Shown here piece after piece: positions 51,669-60,117 of a stretch of 64,000 bases of DNA (position 1 is its first letter; every line of letters starts with the position of its first letter). A program made the position numbers and the translations under genes. The notes under the pieces were generated by a model. The model was not told the origin of the DNA and made no database searches. It was given only the letters and a program-made list of their open reading frames with translations. This DNA comes from Thiosocius sp963736445 (GTDB lineage Bacteria > Pseudomonadota > Gammaproteobacteria > Chromatiales > Chromatiaceae): positions 62,001-126,000 of the forward strand of contig CAVTOY010000019.1 in NCBI GenBank assembly GCA_963736445.1, in the 5' to 3' direction.

Positions 51669-52679
51669 TCAGTGGCGCCGGCGCTTTGCGACCTTCTTCT
51701 TCGTCACCCTGCCCTGCCTGTCGGCGGACTTTTTGTAGCTGGGCAGCATCGCCTCGATGCGCTGACGCATGCGCGGCTCGATCTCCAGCGCGAAACGCAG
51801 AAACTCCTGCGCGACCACGGAATGCTCCTTGCCGCGCGGGTGCACGATGAACCACTGTCGAACGATCGGAAAGCCCTCGACATCGAGCATCGCGACTGGC
51901 CCGTCGATGCCCTCGAGCGTCAGGGTATGCAGGGAAAGCACCGAGAGCCCAAGGCCACCGACGATTGCGTGCTTTATCGCCTCGTTGCTTCCGAGTTCCA
52001 TGCGTACCGTCGGTTTCAGGCCGCGTTCGTCAAAGGCCTTGAGCATGGTGTCGCGTATTCCGGAGCCGGGCTCGCGCAGGATGATGGGTTCCTCGGCAAT
52101 ACGTGCGAGTGGGATGTTCTTCTGGCCGACCAACGGATGACCCCGTGGCGCGAGCATCACGAGCGGGTTAGGGGCAAACGGAAATGCGACGATGTCTGTT
52201 TGCTCCGAGGGCGCCTGACCCATGATGTAGAGATCGTCCTCGTTCGCGTTGATGCGCTCAATAATGCGGTCGCGATTGGTAACCTTCAACGCGACCTCTA
52301 TCCCCGGATACTCTTTGCAAAACTCGCCCAGCAGTTCCGGCGCGAAGTATTTGGCCGTCGTGATGACACACAGTCGCAGCCGGCCCGTCCGAATGCCCTT
52401 GAGGTCATTCATCTTCATCTCGAGATTGGCCAGGGTCTCGAGGATGCGACGCACCGACTCGTACAGTTCGATACCTGCCTCGGTCGGTCGGACGTTGCGT
52501 CCGACGTGCTCGAACAAAGGCAGGCCGACCGCGTCAGCCAGCTTTTTTATCTGCATCGACACGGTCGGCTGGGTCAAAAACAGCTCTTCGGCGGCACGCG
52601 TGAAGCTGCCCAGCCGGACGATGGCCTCGAACACCTGAAACTGGCGCAGCGTGGCATGCCGTATGAGGTAGTCCGGCAT
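51669..52679 (-). CDS. cbbR: LysR-type regulator, probably CbbR
   Basis: The 336-residue regulator has an N-terminal helix-turn-helix (LRQFQVFEAIVRLGSFTRAA and LTQPTVSMQIKKL) and a LysR effector domain (about 95-300). A Lys/Arg-rich tail follows (about 310-336, ending KKKVAKRRRH), which is unusual. Its place directly downstream of the carboxysome operon on the same strand, and its CbbR-like HTH, suggest it controls cbb/cso genes, but the assignment comes from context. ATG at 52679 is taken; an ATG at 52721 would add 14 residues. Confidence 0.75.
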   Translation of the reverse strand: MPDYLIRHATLRQFQVFEAIVRLGSFTRAAEELFLTQPTVSMQIKKLADAVGLPLFEHVGRNVRPTEAGIELYESVRRILETLANLEMKMNDLKGIRTGRLRLCVITTAKYFAPELLGEFCKEYPGIEVALKVTNRDRIIERINANEDDLYIMGQAPSEQTDIVAFPFAPNPLVMLAPRGHPLVGQKNIPLARIAEEPIILREPGSGIRDTMLKAFDERGLKPTVRMELGSNEAIKHAIVGGLGLSVLSLHTLTLEGIDGPVAMLDVEGFPIVRQWFIVHPRGKEHSVVAQEFLRFALEIEPRMRQRIEAMLPSYKKSADRQGRVTKKKVAKRRRH

Positions 52680-52799
52680 CGCAGCCGGCGGCGTGTAACC
52701 TTGGTCGTTCGATGGAGACATCGGAGCGCAGCCGGCCGCCCTAGCGCACCAGCCAACTGCGGCCCACCGCCCGGCCATCGGGGTGCGCGGGCATCCGGA

Positions 52800-53012
52800 T
52801 CAGTCCGGCCAGACGCGTTGGCCGTGACGATAGGGATCGGCCGACGCGGCCGCCTCGTGCGCCGGTTTGCTCCGTGTGGGCCGTGCCGGGCGAGCGGTTG
52901 CCGCTCGCTTTGGCGTGGTCTTTTTTGTGGCCGTGGTCCGGGTGGCCGCACCGGCCTTGGTCTTGCGAATAGACGCCGCGAGCTTTTCACCGGTCTTGTC
53001 GGATTCCGTCAT
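52800..53012 (-). CDS. mcdB: Carboxysome positioning protein McdB (alpha type)
   Basis: This 70-residue protein is disordered and very rich in Lys, Ala, Thr and Arg, with a C-terminal Trp (HGQRVWPD). Short disordered proteins with a near-terminal Trp encoded beside McdA are the alpha-McdB adaptors that link carboxysomes to McdA on the nucleoid. It overlaps mcdA by ATGA, so they are translationally coupled. The sequence is too low in complexity for a firm call without the context. Confidence 0.75.
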   Translation of the reverse strand: MTESDKTGEKLAASIRKTKAGAATRTTATKKTTPKRAATARPARPTRSKPAHEAAASADPYRHGQRVWPD

Positions 53013-53632
53013 AACGCCATAACCTCTTCGATCAGTTGCTGAATCTCGGCGCCGGCATCGCTGCCCCTGCTACCAAAGTCGAACACGCTGCGGCCCTCGA
53101 GCACGCTCATGCGAAAAGCCATGCGCCGCCGCACGGCGGTCCCGGCGGCAGGGATAGACAGCTCGGCCAGGGCCTGACGCATCATCCGTGACAAGCGGGT
53201 TCGCGGCTCAAGCTGGTTGATCACGAGAAGCGCCCGTAGGCCCGGATTCTGTTCGCGCGCGGCCTCGACTTCGCGCTCGATGTGCACGGTGGCCCAGATA
53301 TCCAACGGGGACGGCTGCACCGGGATCAGTGCCACGTCGACCAGGCGCAGCGCAGTCAGCGTCTGCGTGGCTTCAACCGAAGGCGGGCAGTCGATCACCA
53401 GATGTCTGAACCCGTCGCGATGGGCGGCGACGGCGTCTGGCAGATCGTCGACGGCATCGACGACATCGAGTCCCGGGTCTTCACTCATCGCCCGCCATTG
53501 CAGCACGGAACGTTGCGGGTCGGCGTCGAGTACCAGCGTCCTGTCATGTCGGTTCAGGCCCGACGCCAGGTTGACCGACAGGGTGGTCTTGCCCGCTCCG
53601 CCCTTGTTACCGACCAGCGCGATCGTCGCCAT
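53009..53632 (-). CDS. mcdA: Carboxysome positioning ATPase McdA
   Basis: This 207-residue ParA-family ATPase has the deviant Walker A KGGAGKTT (residues 10-17), LVLDADPQ and VQPSPLDIW. Together with McdB it spaces carboxysomes along the nucleoid. It is 8 bp after the acRAF gene and overlaps mcdB by 4 bp. Neighbour context makes McdA the preferred name over generic ParA. Confidence 0.88.
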   Translation of the reverse strand: MATIALVGNKGGAGKTTLSVNLASGLNRHDRTLVLDADPQRSVLQWRAMSEDPGLDVVDAVDDLPDAVAAHRDGFRHLVIDCPPSVEATQTLTALRLVDVALIPVQPSPLDIWATVHIEREVEAAREQNPGLRALLVINQLEPRTRLSRMMRQALAELSIPAAGTAVRRRMAFRMSVLEGRSVFDFGSRGSDAGAEIQQLIEEVMAL

Positions 53633-53640
53633 TGCTGGCC

Positions 53641-53901
53641 TCAGTCTATCTGTTCGGAATTGAGGCGATCGAGCGCCTCGGCGAGCCGATAATGCAGCGG
53701 CTCGAGCGCACCGCTGGACTCGTCGGGATGTATCGTCATATTGACGTAGTCGCGTCCGAAGCCCATATCAGGGTACAGGCCTTCCCGCTCGGACAGCTCG
53801 GCCGCCCGGTCAAGGAAATCGCGCAGTGCCTGATAGCTGCCGAACTCGTAGCGCCGCTCCAGACGCGCCGGCCGGCCGCGTTCCTGCCATTGGTGTTTCA
53901 T
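53641..53901 (-). CDS. RuBisCO assembly factor acRAF (pterin dehydratase-like)
   Basis: The protein has about 86 residues with a pterin-4a-carbinolamine dehydratase-like fold: FGSYQALRDFLDRAAELSE and YPDMGFGRDYVNMTIH. The motif is degenerate relative to the true dehydratases, as in the carboxysome-associated acRAF, which helps RuBisCO assembly. It lies between the bacterioferritin-like gene and mcdA. The start is ATG 53901 or GTG 53907. Confidence 0.85.
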   Translation of the reverse strand: MKHQWQERGRPARLERRYEFGSYQALRDFLDRAAELSEREGLYPDMGFGRDYVNMTIHPDESSGALEPLHYRLAEALDRLNSEQID

Positions 53902-53918
53902 CGTCACGATCCCCTAGC

Positions 53919-54398
53919 CTAGAACACGGCGCCGGGATCGCGCCGCTGGTTCACACCGCTTTCGAGCTGACCAATCCAGCCGGCCAGTTCACGGGCATGC
54001 GCCTGTTCTTCTTCGAGCAGCGCCTGGAACAACAGCCTGTCCTCCGACAGTCCGGACCGGCCGCAGTGCCGCACTGCGTCCTCATACAGCCCGACCAGCT
54101 CGATTTCGAAGGCCTGATCGTAACGCAGCATTTCAGACAGGTTTGTACCCAGTCCGACCGGACGCAGCTGCGATGCACCCGGGGCTACGCCGAGAGCGAG
54201 CATGCGGCCGATGATCCGCTCGGCATGCAACATCTCCTCGTGCGCCTCGCCGCGCAGCCGCTCCGCCGCTTCCGACAGGCCCCAGCTCTCGGCCAGCCGC
54301 GCCTGCGCAGTGTACAGCTGAACGGCAGACAGCTCGAGGCTGAGCGCCCGTCCGAGGTAACCGAGAACCCGTTGGTCGGCGGCCATGCCGAATTTCAT
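53919..54398 (-). CDS. Bacterioferritin-like protein of the carboxysome operon
   Basis: The 159-residue four-helix protein has ferritin-like ligand segments (ALSLELSAVQLYTAQARLA, EEMLHAERIIGRML and EEEQAHARELAGW). A homologue sits at this place in many alpha-carboxysome operons, but its function is not settled. It is located 39 bp after the second csoS1. Confidence 0.85.
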   Translation of the reverse strand: MKFGMAADQRVLGYLGRALSLELSAVQLYTAQARLAESWGLSEAAERLRGEAHEEMLHAERIIGRMLALGVAPGASQLRPVGLGTNLSEMLRYDQAFEIELVGLYEDAVRHCGRSGLSEDRLLFQALLEEEQAHARELAGWIGQLESGVNQRRDPGAVF

Positions 54399-54437
54399 GG
54401 GAACTGTTTCCTGGCCCCTCTAACGAGGGGCGAATGA

Positions 54438-54749
54438 TCAGGCAGCGCCCGAATCTGCGCCACCAGTCGGCAGGATAGGTTCTACTTCACGATGCGGACG
54501 GGCGATGATGTGTGCCGCTACGAGGCCGTCTCCGACCCGCTCACAGGCATCGGCACCCGCACGCACCGCAGCGTTGACCGCACCGGTCTCGCCGCGCACC
54601 AGCACCGTGACGTAACCGCCGCCGACAAACTCGCGTCCGATCAGCCGCACCTCTGCCGCTTTGGTCATCGCGTCCGCCGCTTCAATGGCGGGCACCAGGC
54701 CGCGCGTCTCGATCATGCCCAACGCTATCCCATAGTTTTCGCTTGCCAT
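54438..54749 (-). CDS. csoS1: Carboxysome major shell protein CsoS1 (copy 2, longer C terminus)
   Basis: The 103-residue BMC-domain protein has GIALGMIETRGLVPAI, VRLIGREFVGGGYVTVLVRG and a C-terminal extension after VEPILP (GGADSGAA). Hexamers tile the shell facets, and the extended tail resembles CsoS1B. Residues 7-92 are identical to those of the preceding copy, while the DNA differs at silent sites. It lies 71 bp after the first csoS1. Confidence 0.95.
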   Translation of the reverse strand: MASENYGIALGMIETRGLVPAIEAADAMTKAAEVRLIGREFVGGGYVTVLVRGETGAVNAAVRAGADACERVGDGLVAAHIIARPHREVEPILPTGGADSGAA

Positions 54750-54820
54750 CGTCTAATCTCCGTTATCAATAAAATGAAGGATCATATGCTGACCGCCGCA
54801 GCGCGCTGCGGCAATCTGCA

Positions 54821-55111
54821 TCAGTTTTTGCCGAGCACTGGCTCGACCTCACGATGCGGACGCGCAATGATGTGCGCCGCGACCAGCCCGTCACCGACCC
54901 GCTCACAGGCGTCGGCCCCGGCGCGTACCGCCGCGTTGACCGCGCCGGTCTCACCGCGAACCAGCACCGTGACGTAACCCCCGCCGACGAATTCGCGTCC
55001 GATCAGGCGAACCTCTGCTGCCTTGGTCATGGCATCCGCGGCTTCAATAGCCGGAACAAGTCCGCGCGTCTCGATCATGCCCAGTGCGATGCCGTTGATT
55101 TCAATTGCCAT
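54821..55111 (-). CDS. csoS1: Carboxysome major shell protein CsoS1 (copy 1)
   Basis: The 96-residue BMC protein has the same GMIETRGLVPAIEAAD core as copy 2 and a short end (VEPVLGKN), like CsoS1A/CsoS1C. It lies 45 bp after csoS4B. With only two copies this operon is shorter than that of Halothiobacillus, which has three. Confidence 0.95.
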   Translation of the reverse strand: MAIEINGIALGMIETRGLVPAIEAADAMTKAAEVRLIGREFVGGGYVTVLVRGETGAVNAAVRAGADACERVGDGLVAAHIIARPHREVEPVLGKN

Positions 55112-55156
55112 GCTGGTGTCTCCTAGTGACTTGATTATCAGTTGAACTTGTCAGTT

Positions 55157-55444
55157 TCACGCCGATGCCGGGGCACCAGCCGAATCTCGAGTCTCTTCCA
55201 GCGGCGGCCAATCATCGATGATTCCGCACACCGTCAAATCAGTGAGAACCTCGAAACTCTCCGCCGCGTAGCGCGCGGCCGAACCGCTCGCCGTAAATAC
55301 CCAGTTACCCGGATTGACGCCGACTGGATCGACGGCAACCTGCAACGCGCCACTCGCGCTCTTCAAGACACGTAGGCTCGAATGCCTCAGCCCTTCGATG
55401 CGCTGGGTGCATACCAGCGGGCCTTCGACCTGGAAAATCTCCAT
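55157..55444 (-). CDS. csoS4B: Carboxysome pentameric vertex protein CsoS4B
   Basis: The 95-residue BMV/EutN-type protein has VEGPLVCTQRIEGLRH, VGVNPGNWVFTASGSAAR and LTVCGIIDDWPP. Pentamers of CsoS4 cap the vertices of the shell. It overlaps csoS4A by TGATG. Confidence 0.93.
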   Translation of the reverse strand: MEIFQVEGPLVCTQRIEGLRHSSLRVLKSASGALQVAVDPVGVNPGNWVFTASGSAARYAAESFEVLTDLTVCGIIDDWPPLEETRDSAGAPASA

Positions 55445-55791
55445 CAGCCCGCACCGTCCGGTTGATCGCCCTTCTCGTTAACGGCCCCGCGGTCCGGACC
55501 TTCGGTGCTGCCGTCGATGGCCTCGTTGTCCGTGTCGCCGGCTTCAGCTTGCGGCGGCCAGTGGTCGATGATCCCGACGATAGTCAGGTCACTCGGATAA
55601 CCTTTGCTGCCGGCGGCTTCACGTGCGGCCGAACTACCGACACAGATCACCCAGTCGCCAGGCTTCGCGCCAACGGCATCCACCGCCACCAACTTGGAGG
55701 TGCCGTCGATCACCACCTGCAGGTGCTTGTGCTCCATCATCGCGATACGGTTGGTCGCTACCAGCGGGCGCTCGACCTGGCAGATCTTCAT
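55444..55791 (-). CDS. csoS4A: Carboxysome pentameric vertex protein CsoS4A
   Basis: The 115-residue BMV protein has VERPLVATNRIAMMEH, VGAKPGDWVICVGSSAAR and LTIVGIIDHWPP. It carries an unusual acidic C-terminal extension of about 30 residues. The start overlaps the csoSCA stop (TGATG) and the stop overlaps csoS4B, so translation is coupled. Confidence 0.94.
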   Translation of the reverse strand: MKICQVERPLVATNRIAMMEHKHLQVVIDGTSKLVAVDAVGAKPGDWVICVGSSAAREAAGSKGYPSDLTIVGIIDHWPPQAEAGDTDNEAIDGSTEGPDRGAVNEKGDQPDGAG

Positions 55792-57302
55792 CAGTGAGCC
55801 CCCACAAATTCATTGGCCGTGACAGAACAGTCGACAACCTCTATCGGACCCGTGCTAGTGCAATCCCGCACTACCTGCATCACGTGCAAAAGACCACGCT
55901 CGAAAATCTTTGCGTAGCGCGCGGTCAATGCCCTGGCCACCTGGCCGCAACGTTCGACAGCGCGCTCCTTAGCGCCAGGCACCTGGCCGTGGTAGTCGAA
56001 GCGCACCACGACCGGCACCGGCAACCCATGGGCGGCGTTCAGACCCGAAAAGATCTTGATGCCGACGTCCATGTCCTTGGCCGCTTCCTCGACGGTGTTG
56101 AGGTAGGCGAAATACATCAGGTTGCGCAGCTGCACTTCCTCGAAGCCGATACCGGCGCCGATGAAACGTTCTGCATGGCCGATGTCGTCGTAGCTGGCGC
56201 CGTGATAAGCGCGCACATAGGCGATCTGCGAAAGATTGTTTTTCAGCAGCCGCGCGATGAAGCGTTGCATGCCCGCTGGCGTGTCGTTAGCGGCGCCCGC
56301 AACAACCCGCTCAATTACGTCCAGTGCCTCGCTCGGGCCCAGACGGGCAGTTTCACCGAACAGCGCGCTGCTATCGATGTAACTACCCAAATCTGTCTGG
56401 CCTTTCCCATCCGGCACGTGCACCCGGATCGAGTCCGTATCGGTATCCATGCCGATCAGGAGAAGATCGATCGATGCACCACAGCAGTAACTGTTCTCGA
56501 TTGCCTCACGAAAGGCCTCGAGTCGCCTCAAGCCCTCTGCGGCCGCCAGCTCAGTATCCGATCCATGTGCGGCGCAGCCCTGATGCTCAGGATCAATCGA
56601 GCTGAAGTGATAAACCACTGTCTTCAGATACCGGGTTGGGGCATCGGCCAGATTGGGACGGCCTTCCCGATAACGCAGCATCTCGACCTCGACCCACTTC
56701 TGGATGCTATCTTCCACATCGAAAGTGGCACCGGCGTATGACTTGCGGCGCACCTGAGCCTGCGGCAAGCGCAACACGTAGCGAATCACATGGGCCAAGC
56801 GACCATCGGCGCACGGCGAGATGTCCAGGGTGTGGAAACCGCAACCCTGCAAAAACTCAGCGAAGTTCTCGGCGCCTGCTGCAGCGAGCGGATCCTGGCT
56901 GAAGAACTCGTCGCAGTAGCGGCGGTAGGTCTCGAATACGCACCAGGCGAACAGCCTCTTCATGTCGAGCTGACTTACCCACGCGTCGGCGAGGAGTTCC
57001 TGCGGCAGGTGGAAACCGAGCTCCTGCGCGGCCTTCTGCTGCGCACGGTGCTCGAAATCTGCCTCGTGCTGGAACGCCGAGACCTGCTTCAGCACGGGCT
57101 TGATCCTGTCGAACGACTGCTTGACGCCGTCTTCGTACTGGAACAGGCGCGCGTTCTCACGATTGTCGACCAGTGGATGTTCCGCGCCGCCACCGCCGGC
57201 AATCCGGCTAGCTACCTGGCCGACACCACCAGGTCGGCGCAGGGGTGCACGACCCAGCCCTCCGCGGCGCGGTCTGGAACGATTTGGGTGGGCGCGTTGC
57301 AT
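55791..57302 (-). CDS. csoSCA: Carboxysomal beta-carbonic anhydrase CsoSCA
   Basis: The enzyme (about 503 residues) dehydrates bicarbonate inside the carboxysome. The N-terminal part (about 1-45) is basic and disordered, and in relatives it binds RuBisCO. The catalytic domain shows CGFHTLDISPCADGRL with the first Zn Cys and the YHFSSIDPEHQGCAAHG segment with Zn His and Cys. A pseudo-repeat domain follows. ATG at 57302 is chosen; TTG at 57323 would add seven residues. It is also known as CsoS3. Confidence 0.94.
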   Translation of the reverse strand: MQRAHPNRSRPRRGGLGRAPLRRPGGVGQVASRIAGGGGAEHPLVDNRENARLFQYEDGVKQSFDRIKPVLKQVSAFQHEADFEHRAQQKAAQELGFHLPQELLADAWVSQLDMKRLFAWCVFETYRRYCDEFFSQDPLAAAGAENFAEFLQGCGFHTLDISPCADGRLAHVIRYVLRLPQAQVRRKSYAGATFDVEDSIQKWVEVEMLRYREGRPNLADAPTRYLKTVVYHFSSIDPEHQGCAAHGSDTELAAAEGLRRLEAFREAIENSYCCGASIDLLLIGMDTDTDSIRVHVPDGKGQTDLGSYIDSSALFGETARLGPSEALDVIERVVAGAANDTPAGMQRFIARLLKNNLSQIAYVRAYHGASYDDIGHAERFIGAGIGFEEVQLRNLMYFAYLNTVEEAAKDMDVGIKIFSGLNAAHGLPVPVVVRFDYHGQVPGAKERAVERCGQVARALTARYAKIFERGLLHVMQVVRDCTSTGPIEVVDCSVTANEFVGAH

Positions 57303-57344
57303 GTCGTCTGATTCCGCCTGCAAATCCAGTTGCCGCTAAGCGAC

Positions 57345-59654
57345 CTAGCCGCGGGCACCGCCGCTGTAGGTGACCAGCGAACCCGTTTCGGTGTTGCCAC
57401 TGCTGCCGGTAACCTTGCTCACCGGTTCTGGCAACGCTTCGTTGCGCGGCTCCAGCCTGCGGAACTCCATCGCGCTCATCGGACCGCCACGACGGGTCGG
57501 GTTGCGACGCGTCGCCGACCTCCCCTCCGTACCGGTGACGTGATCACCGCGATCCCAGTCGTCGCCGGTGATGCGCGAACCCGCATCCATACCCTCGCCA
57601 CTGATGCGGGGCTTGACGCGACCCTCGACATGCGGGGGGGGTTCCGGCTCCGCCGGAGCGGCTACAACCGCCGCACCGAAGCGCTTTTCTTCGGTACCTG
57701 TGACCTTGCCTACGGCCATACCGAACGGGCCGGTGATCTGTCCCTGCTCGTAGCGCGAGCCGGTCACGGCCGGGGTCTGGCGTTGTCCGTCCGAGGCGTG
57801 CGCCAGCGGTTCGACACTGAATCCCCCCCAAGGCACGTCACCCAAGGGCTGGGGAAAGTCGGGGCTGCCGGGCTGCGCCGGCGTCGCCGGGCAGGCATCC
57901 ACCATTTGATCGACACCTACGTATGGCGTGCCGCTTACGGTCTCACAAGCGCCCTTGTCCGCGCCGGTCATCTTGCCGCCAACACCAGGCTGCTGACCGG
58001 TCATGGGCATGCCAGCCTGGCGTGCGCTAGGGCGCGTGCGTTGTCGAACCTCCTGCTGCTGCGGTGCCTCGCAGAAGTCGGCCGCCTGCTCGAGGCCGGC
58101 ATAGGGTGTACCGGTGATGGCTTTGCAGGTACCGGGCTCGTCGCCGGTAACACGTCCGTAGCGACCGGTCATGGTCCCGGTCACGTCGTTGCCACCGGCG
58201 GTGTGGGAAAGGCCTACTTTGTTATCCTGCGGCGCGGGGGCAGCCTCGCAGAAGTCGTCAAACTGTTCCCTACCGATGTAATCGTCGCCGGTTACGTTGC
58301 GACAGCTGCCCGCCTCGTCGCCGGTCATCCGCTGACGCCGACCCACCGTGGTGCCGGTGACAGAACCCCCACGCAGGGTGGCGCTCACGGCGACCTTCTT
58401 ACGTGCATTGCCGATATCACTCGGCCTCGTGTATTGCGTTCCGGTGGTGAGCCGGTCGGCGCCGGCCTCGTCGCCAGTCACCTTGGCAGAGCGACCCACG
58501 TTGCTGCCGGTAACGCCTTTGCCCTTCATGGTCTCGACACGGGTTACCTTGGCCGGACTCGGCCCAGGCCTGGTGCCGCAGAAAGCCTGGGTCTGATCGG
58601 GGCTGACATACTCGTTGCCGGTAATCCGCTTGCAGGTGCCCGGCTCGTCGCCGGTAACCTTGCCGCTGCGACCGACCTCGTTGCCGGTGACGGTGTTGTC
58701 ACGACTGGTCGCACTTACACCGACGCGTATCGGGGATCTGGCAGGCTCTGTCTGGCAGAAGGCGCGAAATACATCGGCACCCAGGTACTCGGTTCCGGTC
58801 ACCGGTCGGCAGGTGCTCGGCTCATCGCCGGTCACCGACGGGCTGCGCCCGACCATGGTGCCGGTCACGGACTGACCATGGCTGGTCTCGCTGACACCGA
58901 CTTTCCAACTCTGGTCTTGAGCGGGCCCCTGCTCGCTATCCTTCGGGCGCTGGCGACGTCGACCACTGCAATCACCGCGCCGCTGCGTACTGCCCGACTT
59001 GCCGTTGCGGCTGCGCAACTCGCGCAACTCGCGCGCGAGCTCGCGGCTGGACAGGCCTGGGTTCACGGCCCGCGCGGTCTGCGCAGCACTGACGCTGCCG
59101 TTGGTGATGCCCGCCTTGCCACGTGTCGATTGCGCCTGGCGACGCGCCATGGCGGCGGCACGGGTTGGATTGCTCTGCGCCGCCGTACGGCGCTGACCGA
59201 GCTTCGCCCTGGCGGCACGCTGGCTGCGCTGCGGCGTGCTCGCCGGGGCGCTTTCGGCACGCTCGCGGTCTTTACAGCCGCATCCACAGGAACCGGCTTT
59301 CTTCACCTCTGGCACCGCACCGGCTATAGCAGCCGCTTTACGGGCCTTGGGGCCACCCGTGGTAGTTCGGTCAGTGCTGGTATCGGCACGCTTGCCTTGT
59401 GTTGAAAGGGCCTTGCGTCGCGCCAACGCGACAGCGCGCGAGCTGCTGCCTGACTGGGTAGACGAAGCGACGAAGCGAGCGCGCGGCCTGGCCGGCGCAG
59501 CGGCTGGCATCGGCGCCGGTGTCGCAGCGGTCGCGGTTTCCGTGTTGGCGCGGGTGCGCTCCGGGCTGCTGCCGGACATTGCGCCCTTGCCGGTGCTAGA
59601 CAAGGCCTTGCGCCTTGCCAGTGCCAACGCTCTGGTGCTTTGGCTCTGTGCCAT
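57345..59654 (-). CDS. csoS2: Carboxysome scaffold protein CsoS2
   Basis: The 769-residue disordered scaffold links RuBisCO to the shell. The N region has at least three basic repeats (ALARRKALSSTGK, ALARRKALSTQGK, AMARRQAQSTRGK), which bind RuBisCO. The middle has about six M-repeats with VTGT/VTGDE units and Cys residues (FRAFCQ, QAFCGT, DDFCEA, ADFCEA). The C region (from about 560) anchors to the shell and ends VTYSGGARG. A G-GGG-GGA heptamer lies where the M region passes to the C region, a possible -1 frameshift site as reported for other CsoS2 genes. Confidence 0.95.
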   Translation of the reverse strand: MAQSQSTRALALARRKALSSTGKGAMSGSSPERTRANTETATAATPAPMPAAAPARPRARFVASSTQSGSSSRAVALARRKALSTQGKRADTSTDRTTTGGPKARKAAAIAGAVPEVKKAGSCGCGCKDRERAESAPASTPQRSQRAARAKLGQRRTAAQSNPTRAAAMARRQAQSTRGKAGITNGSVSAAQTARAVNPGLSSRELARELRELRSRNGKSGSTQRRGDCSGRRRQRPKDSEQGPAQDQSWKVGVSETSHGQSVTGTMVGRSPSVTGDEPSTCRPVTGTEYLGADVFRAFCQTEPARSPIRVGVSATSRDNTVTGNEVGRSGKVTGDEPGTCKRITGNEYVSPDQTQAFCGTRPGPSPAKVTRVETMKGKGVTGSNVGRSAKVTGDEAGADRLTTGTQYTRPSDIGNARKKVAVSATLRGGSVTGTTVGRRQRMTGDEAGSCRNVTGDDYIGREQFDDFCEAAPAPQDNKVGLSHTAGGNDVTGTMTGRYGRVTGDEPGTCKAITGTPYAGLEQAADFCEAPQQQEVRQRTRPSARQAGMPMTGQQPGVGGKMTGADKGACETVSGTPYVGVDQMVDACPATPAQPGSPDFPQPLGDVPWGGFSVEPLAHASDGQRQTPAVTGSRYEQGQITGPFGMAVGKVTGTEEKRFGAAVVAAPAEPEPPPHVEGRVKPRISGEGMDAGSRITGDDWDRGDHVTGTEGRSATRRNPTRRGGPMSAMEFRRLEPRNEALPEPVSKVTGSSGNTETGSLVTYSGGARG

Positions 59655-59718
59655 GGTGATCCCCGTTTAAATCGTCTGTAGCCGTCAGATTTCAGTGCGC
59701 GTGCGCCGCTGGCGCAGA

Positions 59719-60063
59719 TCAGCCGCGGCCTTCGTAGACTACGAAACACACACCCTGGCTTTGGGAGTAGTTGTCGTAGCCGATCAGCCGGACGTGATGA
59801 TCGGGGTAGGAACGACGGCAGGCCTCGAGCTCGCCGATCACGTTATTGATATCCTTCTCGCCGAAGAACGGGAGCTTCCACATCGTCCAGTAGTGGTCGA
59901 AGGCGCGGCTCGGATCCTCGTGCTCGATGGCCGGGGTCAGGCCCTGTGCCACCAGGTAGGCAATCTGGTCATACACCTCTTCCTGGCTGAGCTTGGGCAG
60001 GAAACCGAAGGTTTCCAGCGTTTGTGCGGTCTGGTAGTCACCCACTTGGGAACCATTTGGCAT
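59719..60063 (-). CDS. cbbS: RuBisCO small subunit (form IA)
   Basis: The 114-residue protein has ETFGFLPKLSQEEVYDQIAY, WTMWKLPFFGEKD and HHVRLIGYDNYSQSQG, typical of form IA small subunits in carboxysome operons. AGAGGA precedes the ATG. It lies 54 bp after cbbL. Confidence 0.98.
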   Translation of the reverse strand: MPNGSQVGDYQTAQTLETFGFLPKLSQEEVYDQIAYLVAQGLTPAIEHEDPSRAFDHYWTMWKLPFFGEKDINNVIGELEACRRSYPDHHVRLIGYDNYSQSQGVCFVVYEGRG

Positions 60064-60117
60064 TGTCTATTCCTCTTTTAAAACCGTTTGATCAGTTGGT
60101 TGAAGCTTCGAGCCGGC

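Noticed and set aside
54438..55111. The near-identical csoS1 pair as a recent repeat or mobile unit
   Set aside because: The proteins are almost identical but the DNA differs at many silent sites, so this is a normal tandem gene pair under selection.
57330..59405. Long open frame of about 690 codons on the plus strand opposite csoS2
   Set aside because: It is a mirror of the repetitive, GC-rich csoS2 gene; the minus-strand product has all features of CsoS2 and the plus-strand frame has no recognisable domain.
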